From an uncultured Litoreibacter sp. (GTDB taxonomy: Bacteria > Pseudomonadota > Alphaproteobacteria > Rhodobacterales > Rhodobacteraceae), in contig CANLUY010000002.1 in NCBI GenBank assembly GCA_947494435.1, forward strand, positions 744,001 to 808,000: a stretch of 64,000 nt of DNA, given 5' to 3'. How positions within the stretch are numbered: the first letter of the stretch is position 1; every line of letters starts with the position of its first letter. The translations under genes were made by a program, and so were the position numbers. The notes under the pieces were generated by a model that made no database searches, was not told the origin of the DNA, and saw only the letters and a program-made list of their open reading frames with translations. Of the stretch, positions 30,359 to 39,166 are shown one piece after another.

Positions 30359-31752
30359 ACGAGGGACGGAAGCCACAAAACAATGCCCGGGAATGCGACC
30401 AGCAATGCGATTGTGATCCCGTCCGCGATGAAGAATGGGGTCACACCCTTGAACACGTCTTGTACGGTTAAATCGTCGCGCACACCGGCAACGACGAAGC
30501 AGTTGAGGCCGATCGGGGGCGTGATCAGACAGAACTCTGCCATCTTCACGACCAAAATCCCGAACCAGATGGCACACATTGTGCCCGACATGCCGAACGC
30601 GCTGTCTGCAGCGGCGACGGTTTCGCCACCGTTCAACGCCATAACGGCAGGGTAGACGACAGGAAGTGTCAGAAGCAGCATCCCGATGGCGTCCATGAAC
30701 ATCCCCAAGACAGCATAGGCCAGGAGGATGCAAATCAGGATAAGCATCGGTGACATCTCAAGCGATGTAATCCATGCGGCAAATGCGTCCGGAAGTTCTG
30801 CAAATCCAAGGAAGCGGACATAGATCAACACGCCCCAGATTATCGAGAAGATCATGACCGTCAGCTTAGCTGTCTCCAGCAGGGCCTCTTTAAGCTTGGC
30901 CCACCGCATACCTTTGTAAAGCGCCATCAGAAAAACGATGAATGCCCCAACCGCGCCGCCTTCTGTCGGCGTACCCCAAGCATCGCCGAACGGATTGTAA
31001 ACGAAGAAGATGATGATCACGACGACAGCAACAATAGGGAGAGCTGGAGGCAGGGACTCGAGGCGTTCTTTCCACGTGAAGCCGGTTACGGGCGGCCCCA
31101 CGGTTTTGAATATCACGGCCATGCCAATGATAAGCCCGGCATAGACCACCGCAGAAAACGCGCCGGGAATAAATCCGGCTAACAAGAGCTTTCCAACGTC
31201 TTGCTCCACGATAATTGCATAGATCACCAAGATCGCGGATGGCGGGATGAGGGATGCCAACGTGCCACCGGCCGCAACAACGCCAGCAGCGAACTGCTTG
31301 TTGTAGCCCACTTTCAGCATTTCAGGGATGGCTATGCGTGCAAAGACAGCCGCCGTGGCCACCGAAGCGCCGGAGACGGCAGCAAATCCTGCAGTTGCAA
31401 ACACCGTTGAAACAGCCAACCCACCGGGCACCCAAGCAAACCAACGTTTGCAAGCTTCAAACAGGGCGGTTGTCAACTTCGCATGGTAGGCCAGATAACC
31501 GATCATAATGAAAACGGGGATCAGGCTCAGCACATGGGCCGAGACTTTCGAATGCGGCGTCAAACCTGCGATTTTGACGCTGATCTCAACCGCTTTCCAA
31601 AACCGCTCGGGATCATAATCAAATCCGTTCCAACGCAGCCAGACTAGGCCGACAAACCCCGCAAGACCCGCCGCAAACGCAACACGCATCCCAAGTATAA
31701 CAAAGACCAGCATGCCCCCGGACACCCAGAGGCCAATGGTAATTGGTTCCAT
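30355..31752 (-). CDS. TRAP transporter large permease (DctM type)
   Basis: A 465-residue inner-membrane protein with about 12 helices, the channel subunit of a tripartite ATP-independent transporter. Features include GVASVFATAGFAAVSGASVATAAVFARIAIPEM-type repeats (here VSTVFATAGFAAVSGASVAT), GTLASLIPPSAILVIYA and FMDAIGMLLLTLPVVYP, plus LITPPIGLNCFVVAGV. It uses a sodium gradient to import an organic acid. It starts one base overlapping the DctQ stop. Confidence 0.93.
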   Translation of the reverse strand: MEPITIGLWVSGGMLVFVILGMRVAFAAGLAGFVGLVWLRWNGFDYDPERFWKAVEISVKIAGLTPHSKVSAHVLSLIPVFIMIGYLAYHAKLTTALFEACKRWFAWVPGGLAVSTVFATAGFAAVSGASVATAAVFARIAIPEMLKVGYNKQFAAGVVAAGGTLASLIPPSAILVIYAIIVEQDVGKLLLAGFIPGAFSAVVYAGLIIGMAVIFKTVGPPVTGFTWKERLESLPPALPIVAVVVIIIFFVYNPFGDAWGTPTEGGAVGAFIVFLMALYKGMRWAKLKEALLETAKLTVMIFSIIWGVLIYVRFLGFAELPDAFAAWITSLEMSPMLILICILLAYAVLGMFMDAIGMLLLTLPVVYPAVMALNGGETVAAADSAFGMSGTMCAIWFGILVVKMAEFCLITPPIGLNCFVVAGVRDDLTVQDVFKGVTPFFIADGITIALLVAFPGIVLWLPSLV

Positions 31753-32381
31753 CAGTCAGCCCCTTCCAGCGCTTCGGCTTCAAGGCGCGCTTGCTCGGCA
31801 ACAGAGAGGGTCAGCGGAACCGCAACCGGGTTTTCGAGCCCAAGGATGAAGGCGCGGCCATAGCCCCAGACCTGCAGAAGCAATCGCAAAACCAGCACAC
31901 CGAACGCAATGGGGACAATCAGCTTACTGGGCCAGATCGGGATACCGACATCGATGGAGCTGTCCCGGCTCCAAAGGGGTTTGGTCATATCAAAGGAGCG
32001 GTCAAAATGCGCCCAGCTGCCCCATATGAGCGCCACGATCAACAGCAGGATCAACAAGACCGACACGAGCTCGAAGAACCATAACATCCGGCCTTTGAGC
32101 GCGCCGACCAGCATGTCCATCCGGATGTGGCTGCCATCCCGCTGGACATAGGACACGCCCATAATAGCGATGATCGGCATTGCGGCCTCGATATAGTCCA
32201 CATATCCCATCATGGGCGATGCGAAGAATTTGCGACCTGTTACGGAAAAGGCAGCTAAAAACATGAGAGAGAACACGGCGAGGCCCGAGAGCAGAGCGCA
32301 AAACCGCTCCAACGGCAGAAGCATTCGGTCGAGACGACTGAGCAGGCTGGAATCTTCCAACACCGCGGATGAACCGGCCAT
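31752..32381 (-). CDS. TRAP transporter small permease (DctQ type)
   Basis: A 209-residue membrane protein with four helices, of the DctQ family. FSVTGRKFFASPMMGYVDYIEAAMPIIAIMG and YVQRDGSHIRMDMLV show the family pattern (R-K-F and H-I-R-M motifs). It docks with the large permease and the binding protein. Its start is 59 bases after the dctP stop, with a hairpin between. Confidence 0.9.
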   Translation of the reverse strand: MAGSSAVLEDSSLLSRLDRMLLPLERFCALLSGLAVFSLMFLAAFSVTGRKFFASPMMGYVDYIEAAMPIIAIMGVSYVQRDGSHIRMDMLVGALKGRMLWFFELVSVLLILLLIVALIWGSWAHFDRSFDMTKPLWSRDSSIDVGIPIWPSKLIVPIAFGVLVLRLLLQVWGYGRAFILGLENPVAVPLTLSVAEQARLEAEALEGAD

Positions 32382-32403
32382 GGTGAGCCTCCCCCCAAAG
32401 ATA

Positions 32404-32434
32404 GAAAATGGGCCGCGCTAAATCGCGCGACCCA
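32404..32434 (-). terminator. Hairpin between dctP and dctQ
   Basis: On the minus strand a ten-base-pair stem with one G-T pair (32409-32418 with 32425-32434, six-base loop) is followed by ATTTTCT. It follows the binding-protein gene by six bases and could partly terminate transcription or protect the dctP message. Confidence 0.65.
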
Positions 32435-32439
32435 AGAGT

Positions 32440-33453
32440 TTAGCTGCCGCGTTTCTCAGCGAGCGTATTGACCACAAGGTCATAAAGTTCTTGGCCCGGC
32501 AGGCCTTGCGCTTCCATATCCTTGATCCATGCATCGCGAATCGGGTCAGCCGCTTTGGCGCGGAATTCATCGATGACGGATTGCTCGATCTCGACTTTCT
32601 TGACGCCTTTTTCTTCCAGCACGCTGTCCCACTTTTGAAGCAGTTCGGCGTAGTTGGCGAGGTAGTGATCCAGAGCCTCGTCGATGGAGCTGTCCAGCGC
32701 TGCGCGATGCTCGTCACTCAGGCTTTCATAGGCGTCGATATTTGCCACAACAGGGCAGTTCACGGTGCCGGGGTTCAGGTTGGCGGTCCACCAATCGGCT
32801 TGGTTGATTGTGCCAAAAGACAGGTGCGCGTGTTGTGCGAAGGCGACTGTGTCAACGACGCCCGACTCCATTGCTTGGTAAGCCTCAGTTGCGGTCACCG
32901 ATGTCGGGACCGCGCCAACGGCTTCAAAGGCTTTGCCCAAACCACCAGTTGCGCGTACGCGCATGCCTGCCATATCGGCCAGCGTCATACGTGGATCGCC
33001 TGTGCCGACGATGTTGTATTGCGGCATTGGCGAGGTCATCAGCAGTTTTGCGTTCCACTGCTCCATCTCCTCGGCCGCCGCAGGGTGGGCGTAAACGGCT
33101 TTCGAAACAGCGACTTCTTCCTCAAGATTTGCTACGCCCAAGAAAGGCAACTCAAGTACAGTGACGACACGGTTCTTGTCACGGTGATATCCGGCGCAGA
33201 ATTGCGCCATTTCGAATGCACCAATTGAGATACCGTCGAGGTTTTCGCGGTTTTTCGACAAGCCACCATATGAGACGTTCATTGTGAACTCGCCACCGGT
33301 CTTCTCAGACACAAGCTCAGCAAGTTTCTCCACATGCTCTGTGAATGCACGGCGTTTGCCCCAGACAGAGACGTTCCATTCTGTTGCTGCAGCTTCGGCC
33401 ACGAATGTCGCGCTGAGTGCCAGACCGCATGCGGTCGTCATTAATTTATTCAT
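32440..33453 (-). CDS. TRAP transporter substrate-binding protein (DctP type)
   Basis: A 337-residue periplasmic protein starting at ATG 33451-33453, six or seven bases after GGGAGG, with a signal peptide (MNKLMTTACGLALSATFVAEA). An in-frame upstream start would add 26 residues without a leader. RVRATGGLGKAFEAVGAVPTSVTATEAYQAMESGVVDTVAF is the ligand-binding region; the arginine in MRVRATGG is the usual carboxylate-binding arginine of the family. The ligand is therefore likely an organic acid, but its identity is unknown. It heads the operon dctP-dctQ-dctM. Confidence 0.9.
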   Translation of the reverse strand: MNKLMTTACGLALSATFVAEAAATEWNVSVWGKRRAFTEHVEKLAELVSEKTGGEFTMNVSYGGLSKNRENLDGISIGAFEMAQFCAGYHRDKNRVVTVLELPFLGVANLEEEVAVSKAVYAHPAAAEEMEQWNAKLLMTSPMPQYNIVGTGDPRMTLADMAGMRVRATGGLGKAFEAVGAVPTSVTATEAYQAMESGVVDTVAFAQHAHLSFGTINQADWWTANLNPGTVNCPVVANIDAYESLSDEHRAALDSSIDEALDHYLANYAELLQKWDSVLEEKGVKKVEIEQSVIDEFRAKAADPIRDAWIKDMEAQGLPGQELYDLVVNTLAEKRGS

Positions 33454-33620
33454 CGATAGTCCTCCCAGAAATGCGCCACTTAGGCAGCGCTTTTGTGCAA
33501 TGAGTTTTGAATGTGACGCAACGGAGCGCAACAGGTGTCACACAAAAAATTTTGGAAGCAGTGTAAGCCGATGAATTAGATATATTTTATGGTGGTTCCG
33601 TGTTCTTGCGCAGTAAGAGA

Positions 33621-33638
33621 TGTGTGAAAATTCGCACA
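33621..33638. promoter_or_regulatory. Imperfect palindrome in the dctP-gloB intergenic region
   Basis: TGTGTGAA (33621-33628), AA, TTCGCACA (33631-33638) matches its inverse at seven of eight positions. It lies between the divergent TRAP operon and gloB, 168 bases upstream of the dctP start, and could be an operator of an unidentified regulator. Confidence 0.3.
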
Positions 33639-33708
33639 GCACAAGCCGTTGCCTCATCTTTTGGGCCGTGCGACCGTATATTTCTGGAAATAGGAAAGGG
33701 TGCCATCC

Positions 33709-34464
33709 ATGTCTCTGCAATTTCATCAATTTGCGTATAACTCGGACAACTATGGTGTCCTCATCCACGATGCATCAACCGGCGCAACTGCTTGCGTAGA
33801 TGCAGGCGATGCGAAGGCCATATCGGCTGCCTTGGCCGAAACAGGTTGGTCGCTAAGCCATCTGTGGATCACACATCACCATTGGGACCACACTGACGGT
33901 TTGGCGGAAATCAAAAGAGACACAGGGTGCGTGGTTGTCGGGCCGGAAGGCATAGATGGGGTTGATGATGCACTGAAAGGCGGCGACCAGTTTGAATTTG
34001 CCGGTCACAAAGTTGAGGTCATCCATACGCCAGGCCACACGTTAGATATGCTGAATTTCCACGTTCCAGCGGCAGAAGTCGTATTCACAGGGGACACAAT
34101 GTTCGTCATGGGGTGCGGACGATTATTCGAGGGTGACGGCCCTATGATGTGGGAGAGCATGCAGAAATTGATGAAACTGCCGCTCGACACCAAGGTCTAT
34201 TGCGCACATGAATACACGCTGGCGAGCTTGGATTTTGCCCTTAGCATTGATCCCACAAATGACGCGTTACACGCTCAGGCAGATCGCGTTCGGATGATGC
34301 GGGCAGCTGGGGAACCTACTGTGCCTACCGATATGAAGACTGAGATGGCAACCAATCCGTTCTTGAGACCAGACGATCCGGCAATCCGATCTCAACTTGG
34401 CATGGCAAACGCGACAAACGCAGACGTCTTCACCGAAATTCGCAAGCGAAAAGATACCTTCTGA
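33709..34464 (+). CDS. gloB: Hydroxyacylglutathione hydrolase (glyoxalase II)
   Basis: A 251-residue metallo-beta-lactamase-fold enzyme that hydrolyses S-lactoylglutathione to lactate and glutathione in methylglyoxal detoxification. The zinc motif is THHHWDHTDG. Further ligands are in HTPGHTLDM, TGDTMFVMGCGRLFEG and YCAHEYTLASLDFA, the last of which also contacts glutathione. I chose the ATG at 33709, eight bases after AGGAAAGG, over a GTG at 33700 that lies inside that ribosome-binding site. It has its own region between the TRAP and peptide transporter genes. Confidence 0.92.
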   Translation: MSLQFHQFAYNSDNYGVLIHDASTGATACVDAGDAKAISAALAETGWSLSHLWITHHHWDHTDGLAEIKRDTGCVVVGPEGIDGVDDALKGGDQFEFAGHKVEVIHTPGHTLDMLNFHVPAAEVVFTGDTMFVMGCGRLFEGDGPMMWESMQKLMKLPLDTKVYCAHEYTLASLDFALSIDPTNDALHAQADRVRMMRAAGEPTVPTDMKTEMATNPFLRPDDPAIRSQLGMANATNADVFTEIRKRKDTF

Positions 34465-34533
34465 CGGCTTGCGCTCCGCTTCCGTCAAACTCATACTCCC
34501 CCCAATCATAACACTTTAGGGGAGTTCCTTCAC

Positions 34534-36111
34534 ATGAAGACGATAACCGCTTTAACGGCTGTCTTGATGGCAACGACAACTGTCGCCGCCTCAGCAGAAA
34601 CATTGCGCTGGGCGCGTGCCGGCGACGCACTTACGCTTGATCCGCATGCTCAAAACGAAGGGCCAACGTCTGCTCTGGCTCATCAAATCATGGAAACACT
34701 CGTGATGCGTGACCACGAAGGCGCGTTGGTTCCAAGTCTTGCGACAGAGTGGAACCCGTCCGAGAGCAATCCTAATATCTGGATTTTCAAGCTGCGCGAA
34801 GGCGTCACTTATCATGACGGATCAGCTTTCACCGCTGAAGATGTTGTCTTCTCCCTTAACCGTGCGATGACGACTGAAAGTGACTACAAAGAACTGCTGG
34901 CCTCGGTCAAAGAAGTGCGCGCCGACGGCGACTACACAATCGAGATTGAGACCAACGGCCCGAACCCGATCATGCCGAACAATCTGACGAACATGTTTAT
35001 CATGGACAAGACATGGGCGGAGGCAAACAACGCTGTCAAAGTACAAGACTATGAAGGTGGCGAAGACACGTTTGCGGCAAAAAATGCCAATGGTACAGGC
35101 GCATATAAACTGGTCAGCCGTGAGCCTGATGTCAAAACCGTTCTAGCCGCAAACGAGAACTACTGGGGCAAAGCTGAGTTCCCGCTGGAAGTTAGCGAGA
35201 TCATCTATACGCCGATCCAAAACCCTGCGACACGCGTGGCTGCGCTGTTATCTGGCGAAGTGGATTTCATTCAAGACGTTCCTGTTCAGGATTTGGCGCG
35301 CGTGAATGACACAGCCGGCCTAGAGGTGCGCACAGCTCCACAAAACCGTGTCATCTTCTTTGGTATGAACATGGGTGACGAGGACCTTAAGAACGATAAC
35401 GTCGACGGCAAGAACCCGTTTGCTGACGTCCGCGTCCGTAAAGCGATGAACCTTGCAATCAACCGTGACGCGATCAAGCAGGTTGTTATGCGCGGCCAAT
35501 CAGAGCCTGCGGGTATGATCGCCCCACCATTTGTGAATGGTTGGAATGCTGAGATGGACGGCGCGTCCAAAACAGACATCGACGCCGCCAAGGCGTTGCT
35601 GGCTGAAGCAGGGTATGCAGACGGTTTTACAATCCAACTGGACTGTCCAAACGACCGCTACGTCAACGATGAAGGCATCTGTCAGGCGGCCGTGGGCATG
35701 TTCGCTCAAATTGGTGTTACCGTTAATTTGGATGCGAAACCCAAAGCACAACACTTCCCGCTGCTGTCGAACTACGAGACAGATTTCTACATGCTCGGCT
35801 GGGGCGTTCCGACCTACGACTCTGAATATATCTTCAACTTCCTTGTTCATGGTCGTGACGAAAAATACGGCTCATGGAATGCAGTGCGCTATAACAATCC
35901 TGAGTTGAACGAAAAGATCGTAAGCCTTGCGTCAAACACCGATCTTGAGGCACGTAACGCGGATATCAATGCAATCTGGCAAGTGGTTCAAGACGAAGCG
36001 CTTTATATTCCAATTCACCACCAAGTGCTGAACTGGGGCATGAAAGAGGGCGTCGGCACAATCGTTGAGCCGGAAGACAGCCCGAAGTTTAAGTACTTCA
36101 CAATGAACTAA
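34534..36111 (+). CDS. Peptide-type ABC transporter substrate-binding protein 1 (SBP family 5)
   Basis: A 525-residue periplasmic protein with a signal peptide (MKTITALTAVLMATTTVAASA-ET). LRWARAGDALTLDPHAQNEGP and PSLATEWNPSESNP match the dipeptide/oligopeptide binding family, with FKLREGVTYHDGSAFTAEDVVFS the family signature. Family members bind di- or oligopeptides, nickel or other solutes; the ligand cannot be predicted. SBP 2 at 37601 is a diverged paralogue. The cognate permeases and ATPases are probably those at 40616-44956, on the same strand but not contiguous. An intrinsic terminator follows. Confidence 0.9.
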   Translation: MKTITALTAVLMATTTVAASAETLRWARAGDALTLDPHAQNEGPTSALAHQIMETLVMRDHEGALVPSLATEWNPSESNPNIWIFKLREGVTYHDGSAFTAEDVVFSLNRAMTTESDYKELLASVKEVRADGDYTIEIETNGPNPIMPNNLTNMFIMDKTWAEANNAVKVQDYEGGEDTFAAKNANGTGAYKLVSREPDVKTVLAANENYWGKAEFPLEVSEIIYTPIQNPATRVAALLSGEVDFIQDVPVQDLARVNDTAGLEVRTAPQNRVIFFGMNMGDEDLKNDNVDGKNPFADVRVRKAMNLAINRDAIKQVVMRGQSEPAGMIAPPFVNGWNAEMDGASKTDIDAAKALLAEAGYADGFTIQLDCPNDRYVNDEGICQAAVGMFAQIGVTVNLDAKPKAQHFPLLSNYETDFYMLGWGVPTYDSEYIFNFLVHGRDEKYGSWNAVRYNNPELNEKIVSLASNTDLEARNADINAIWQVVQDEALYIPIHHQVLNWGMKEGVGTIVEPEDSPKFKYFTMN

Positions 36112-36119
36112 ATGAAATT

Positions 36120-36148
36120 GGCCTCCGGAATTGCCGGGGGCCTTTTTT
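36120..36148 (+). terminator. Rho-independent terminator after SBP 1
   Basis: GGCCTCCGG pairs with CCGGGGGCC (36120-36128 and 36134-36142) with one internal T-G pair and is followed by TTTTTTCT. It abuts the stop codon of the TTC38-like gene on the other strand. Confidence 0.88.
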
Positions 36149-37429
36149 CTATGAATAGAGACCAACCACAGGGGCGGTCTCGTCAAAAACTGGACGGCGC
36201 ATCTTTACCATACGTTGCGCTTCGTCGCGCCGGCCAAGCTTCATCAGAATGTTAAGATAGGTTAGTTCCAGTATGTCGCGTTGTGCGCGGCTGCCCCCCA
36301 GACGCGCATGATCTGACATAACCGGGGTCAATTCATCCATTGCATCGCTCCAATCCTGTTGCGCGATTGCTTGCCAACATCGCGCAACAGGCGCTACCAA
36401 GTCGCCCGCATAGCCGTTTGACGTGCATGCGAGCGTCGCGAGCTGCGCACCTTCACCCGCCATTGCATGGCTCAGCGCAGCATGGATATCGGCAAAACTC
36501 TGACCAGGGTTTGGGAACGTTTCCGCGGCATAACGGCTGAGAACCTGCCACCTTTCGGGGGCGACCTCAACGCCTGCCAACTCAGCCCGCCAGTACAATG
36601 CTGCAGTGTCCGTCAGCACATTGATCGGCAAGCTTTCAGACGCACCGGGCGCAATCGCACGATCTACTGTGCCCCACATCAAATCAACATCCCCTTGCTG
36701 CAGCGCCCAAAGCGCAAGGTGCCACGACAGATGCCCATGCAAGACCCCACGCCGGTCGTAGTCTGGCATCCATGTCTTCAAATATGAAAGGCCATCAGAA
36801 GTAAGACCGGCCTCATACTGCGCATGCGCCTTGAAATGAGATGCGTTTGCATTTGCATTATTCAATTCCAAAGAACGTTCCATCAATTCCAATGCGGGCC
36901 AAGTGTGACCTGTTTCGCAAAGAGAGAGTGAATGCATGCTCATCATCCACCAGTCTTCTCCGTAATGAGGCGACAGCCATGCCGTGTAGGCGAGTAAATC
37001 TGCTTCTCTACCGGGACAGCCAGAAAACCCAATCAGGCCAAACACGTTTGTACAGGCCTGAGCTGCAAGAGCGTCGCGTGGATGCTCTATCACATGCGCC
37101 ATAATTTTTTCGCGTGCGTCTACTGGCTTGCCAGACAGCATATCGCCGAAGATAGCGATATGTTGTTGCTCGCGCGGGGTTAGTGTTGATTTGACTTCCG
37201 ATGCGCGCTGGATAGCTGCCTTCGCTCCACCCATATCGCCTTCATACATTAAGGCGCGCGCCGATCCTGCTTCCGCCAACGCAAACTCAGGATCGGATTT
37301 CAGCGCCGAAGCGAAGGCCTCACTCGCGCCATATGTGGCTGCAAGAATGTGATCAACGCCTTCGACATAGGCGGCGCAGGCGTCGTCAGACGATGTTGAA
37401 ATGGCATTTCCGTAACGGTCTTCACGCAT
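36149..37429 (-). CDS. TTC38-like tetratricopeptide-repeat protein
   Basis: A 426-residue soluble protein that resembles the bacterial relatives of human TTC38. Helical pairs of TPR type are visible, e.g. DPEFALAEAGSARALMYEGDMGGAKAAIQRA and GRRDEAQRMV. The segment GEDWWMMSMHSLSLCETGHTWPALELMERSLELNNANANASHFKAHAQYEAG is the characteristic TTC38 core (HxxAH region variant), followed by HGHLSWHLALWALQQGD. No signal peptide or catalytic motif is seen, so the role is unknown. It lies opposite and between the two peptide-binding protein genes; the neighbours do not define its job. Confidence 0.75.
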   Translation of the reverse strand: MREDRYGNAISTSSDDACAAYVEGVDHILAATYGASEAFASALKSDPEFALAEAGSARALMYEGDMGGAKAAIQRASEVKSTLTPREQQHIAIFGDMLSGKPVDAREKIMAHVIEHPRDALAAQACTNVFGLIGFSGCPGREADLLAYTAWLSPHYGEDWWMMSMHSLSLCETGHTWPALELMERSLELNNANANASHFKAHAQYEAGLTSDGLSYLKTWMPDYDRRGVLHGHLSWHLALWALQQGDVDLMWGTVDRAIAPGASESLPINVLTDTAALYWRAELAGVEVAPERWQVLSRYAAETFPNPGQSFADIHAALSHAMAGEGAQLATLACTSNGYAGDLVAPVARCWQAIAQQDWSDAMDELTPVMSDHARLGGSRAQRDILELTYLNILMKLGRRDEAQRMVKMRRPVFDETAPVVGLYS

Positions 37430-37600
37430 CTTAAATCTCCAGTATTGGCGTCAAGCCTAACAGGCCAAACCACCCCTGCATAAGTTTTTACGTGCCAGCT
37501 TGCAGATAGATTTGAAGTGTCGCAACCACGTGCTAGGGTCCGCAAGACAACATCGCGCAGGGCATTCTCGCTTTGCCATAATACCGAAAGGACGACTTAC

Positions 37601-39166
37601 ATGTTGAGACTGACCTCCGTCTCAGCGCTGGTATTGGCTCTCGCCATGCCTGCCGCTGCCGCTGAATTCCGCTGGGCAGGCACGACCGATCCCCAAACGA
37701 TGGATCCGCATGCCGTAAACTCTGCCCCTGTTCTAGGTTTCCTGAACAACGTTTACGAAGGGCTCGTCCGTCGCGGTAAGGATATGGCGATCGAGCCTGC
37801 CTTGGCCGAAAGCTGGGAGCCTATTGGCGACGGCGAGGGCTGGCGCTTCAATATTCGCAAAGGCGTCAAATTCCATGACGGGAGCGACCTGACGGCGGAA
37901 GACGTCATGTTCTCCTACGAACGTGCATCCTCCGAACAGGCCGACACGTCTAGCTGGTTTGCGCCGGTCTCAGAGGTGAAAATGGTCGATGATTACACAA
38001 TCGACATCATGACAACGGCACCAAACCCGATTTTTCCAGACAGCATTGCCAACTGGATGATCATGGACAGCGGCTGGGCCATGTCGAATGGCGCAGAGCG
38101 TCCGGCAAAAGATGCCGAGAACCACGCAACATTGAATACGAATGGCACTGCAGCCTTCAAACTGGTTGAGCGTCAGCCGGGTCTGAAGACAGTCCTTGAG
38201 CCGTTCGACGGATGGTGGGGTGAAGCCGAGCACAACGTGACACGTGCCGAGTTCACACCGATCCAGAACCCTGCAACCGCCGTAGCCGCGTTGTTGTCCG
38301 GCGATGTTGACATGATCAACCCGGTCCCCATTCAAGATGCCGGACGTATGTCCGCGGCAGGCAATGTCAAAGTCATCAAAGGCATTGAAGCGCGCGTCAT
38401 CATGCTTGGCTTTCCACATCAAGCGGACGAACTGAAATACACCGCCGACGCGGGCAAGCCGAACCCTTTCAAAGACGTCAAAGTCCGTGAGGCCGTTGCG
38501 AAGGCTGTAAATGTACCGGCCATCTTGCAAACCATCATGCGCGGCAATGCGGAAGAGGCCAGCCAATTGGTAAGTCCCGCAATGCGCGGCTATTCACGCG
38601 CGCTGGGGGACCGCCCTGTATTCGACATCGACGGCGCGAAAGCGCTGTTGGCCGAAGCTGGATATCCGGATGGGTTCTCCTTTGGACTGAAATGCCCCAA
38701 TGATCGGTATCTCAATGATGAGGCTGTGTGTCAGGCCATCACAGGTATGCTGGCACAAATCGGCCTGAATGCTGAACTTGATGCAATGCCGGTGCAAAAC
38801 TATTGGCCTGAGTTGCGCGAAGATAACTATGACATGTATCTCCTCGGCTGGTCACCAGGGACATTTGATGCAGAGCACCCAATCCGTTTCTTGGCATCCA
38901 CACCAAACGCTGAGAAAAAGCTGGGAAGCTGGAACTTTGGCGATTTCTCAAATGCCCGTGTCGATGAATTGTTGCCACTGATGCAGTCAGAAATCGACGA
39001 CACAAAACGGCAGGCCTACATTGATGAGGCGACAAAGATCATCCAGGACGAGCATGCCTATGTGCCGATGTATGTCCAACCGTTGGTTTGGGGCACGGGT
39101 GCAAATATCGAGCTGACACAACGGCCGGATAACTTCTTTATCCTACGGTGGGTTACAGTGAACTGA
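37601..39166 (+). CDS. Peptide-type ABC transporter substrate-binding protein 2 (SBP family 5)
   Basis: A 521-residue periplasmic protein with a signal peptide (MLRLTSVSALVLALAMPAAA-AE), translated from ATG 37601 behind AAAGGA; an upstream in-frame start would add a non-leader segment of 28 residues. It is clearly related to SBP 1: FRWAGTTDPQTMDPHAVNSAP, GWRFNIRKGVKFHDGSDLTAEDVMFSYERA and SLKCPNDRYLNDEAVCQAITGMLAQIG occur in both at the same places. The two may share one permease-ATPase set with different ligands. Its terminator lies inside the following minus-strand gene. Confidence 0.9.
   Translation: MLRLTSVSALVLALAMPAAAAEFRWAGTTDPQTMDPHAVNSAPVLGFLNNVYEGLVRRGKDMAIEPALAESWEPIGDGEGWRFNIRKGVKFHDGSDLTAEDVMFSYERASSEQADTSSWFAPVSEVKMVDDYTIDIMTTAPNPIFPDSIANWMIMDSGWAMSNGAERPAKDAENHATLNTNGTAAFKLVERQPGLKTVLEPFDGWWGEAEHNVTRAEFTPIQNPATAVAALLSGDVDMINPVPIQDAGRMSAAGNVKVIKGIEARVIMLGFPHQADELKYTADAGKPNPFKDVKVREAVAKAVNVPAILQTIMRGNAEEASQLVSPAMRGYSRALGDRPVFDIDGAKALLAEAGYPDGFSFGLKCPNDRYLNDEAVCQAITGMLAQIGLNAELDAMPVQNYWPELREDNYDMYLLGWSPGTFDAEHPIRFLASTPNAEKKLGSWNFGDFSNARVDELLPLMQSEIDDTKRQAYIDEATKIIQDEHAYVPMYVQPLVWGTGANIELTQRPDNFFILRWVTVN

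Noticed and set aside
32491-33228. Plus-strand open frame of 245 codons
   Set aside because: Antisense to the TRAP binding-protein gene; no ribosome site and no domain.
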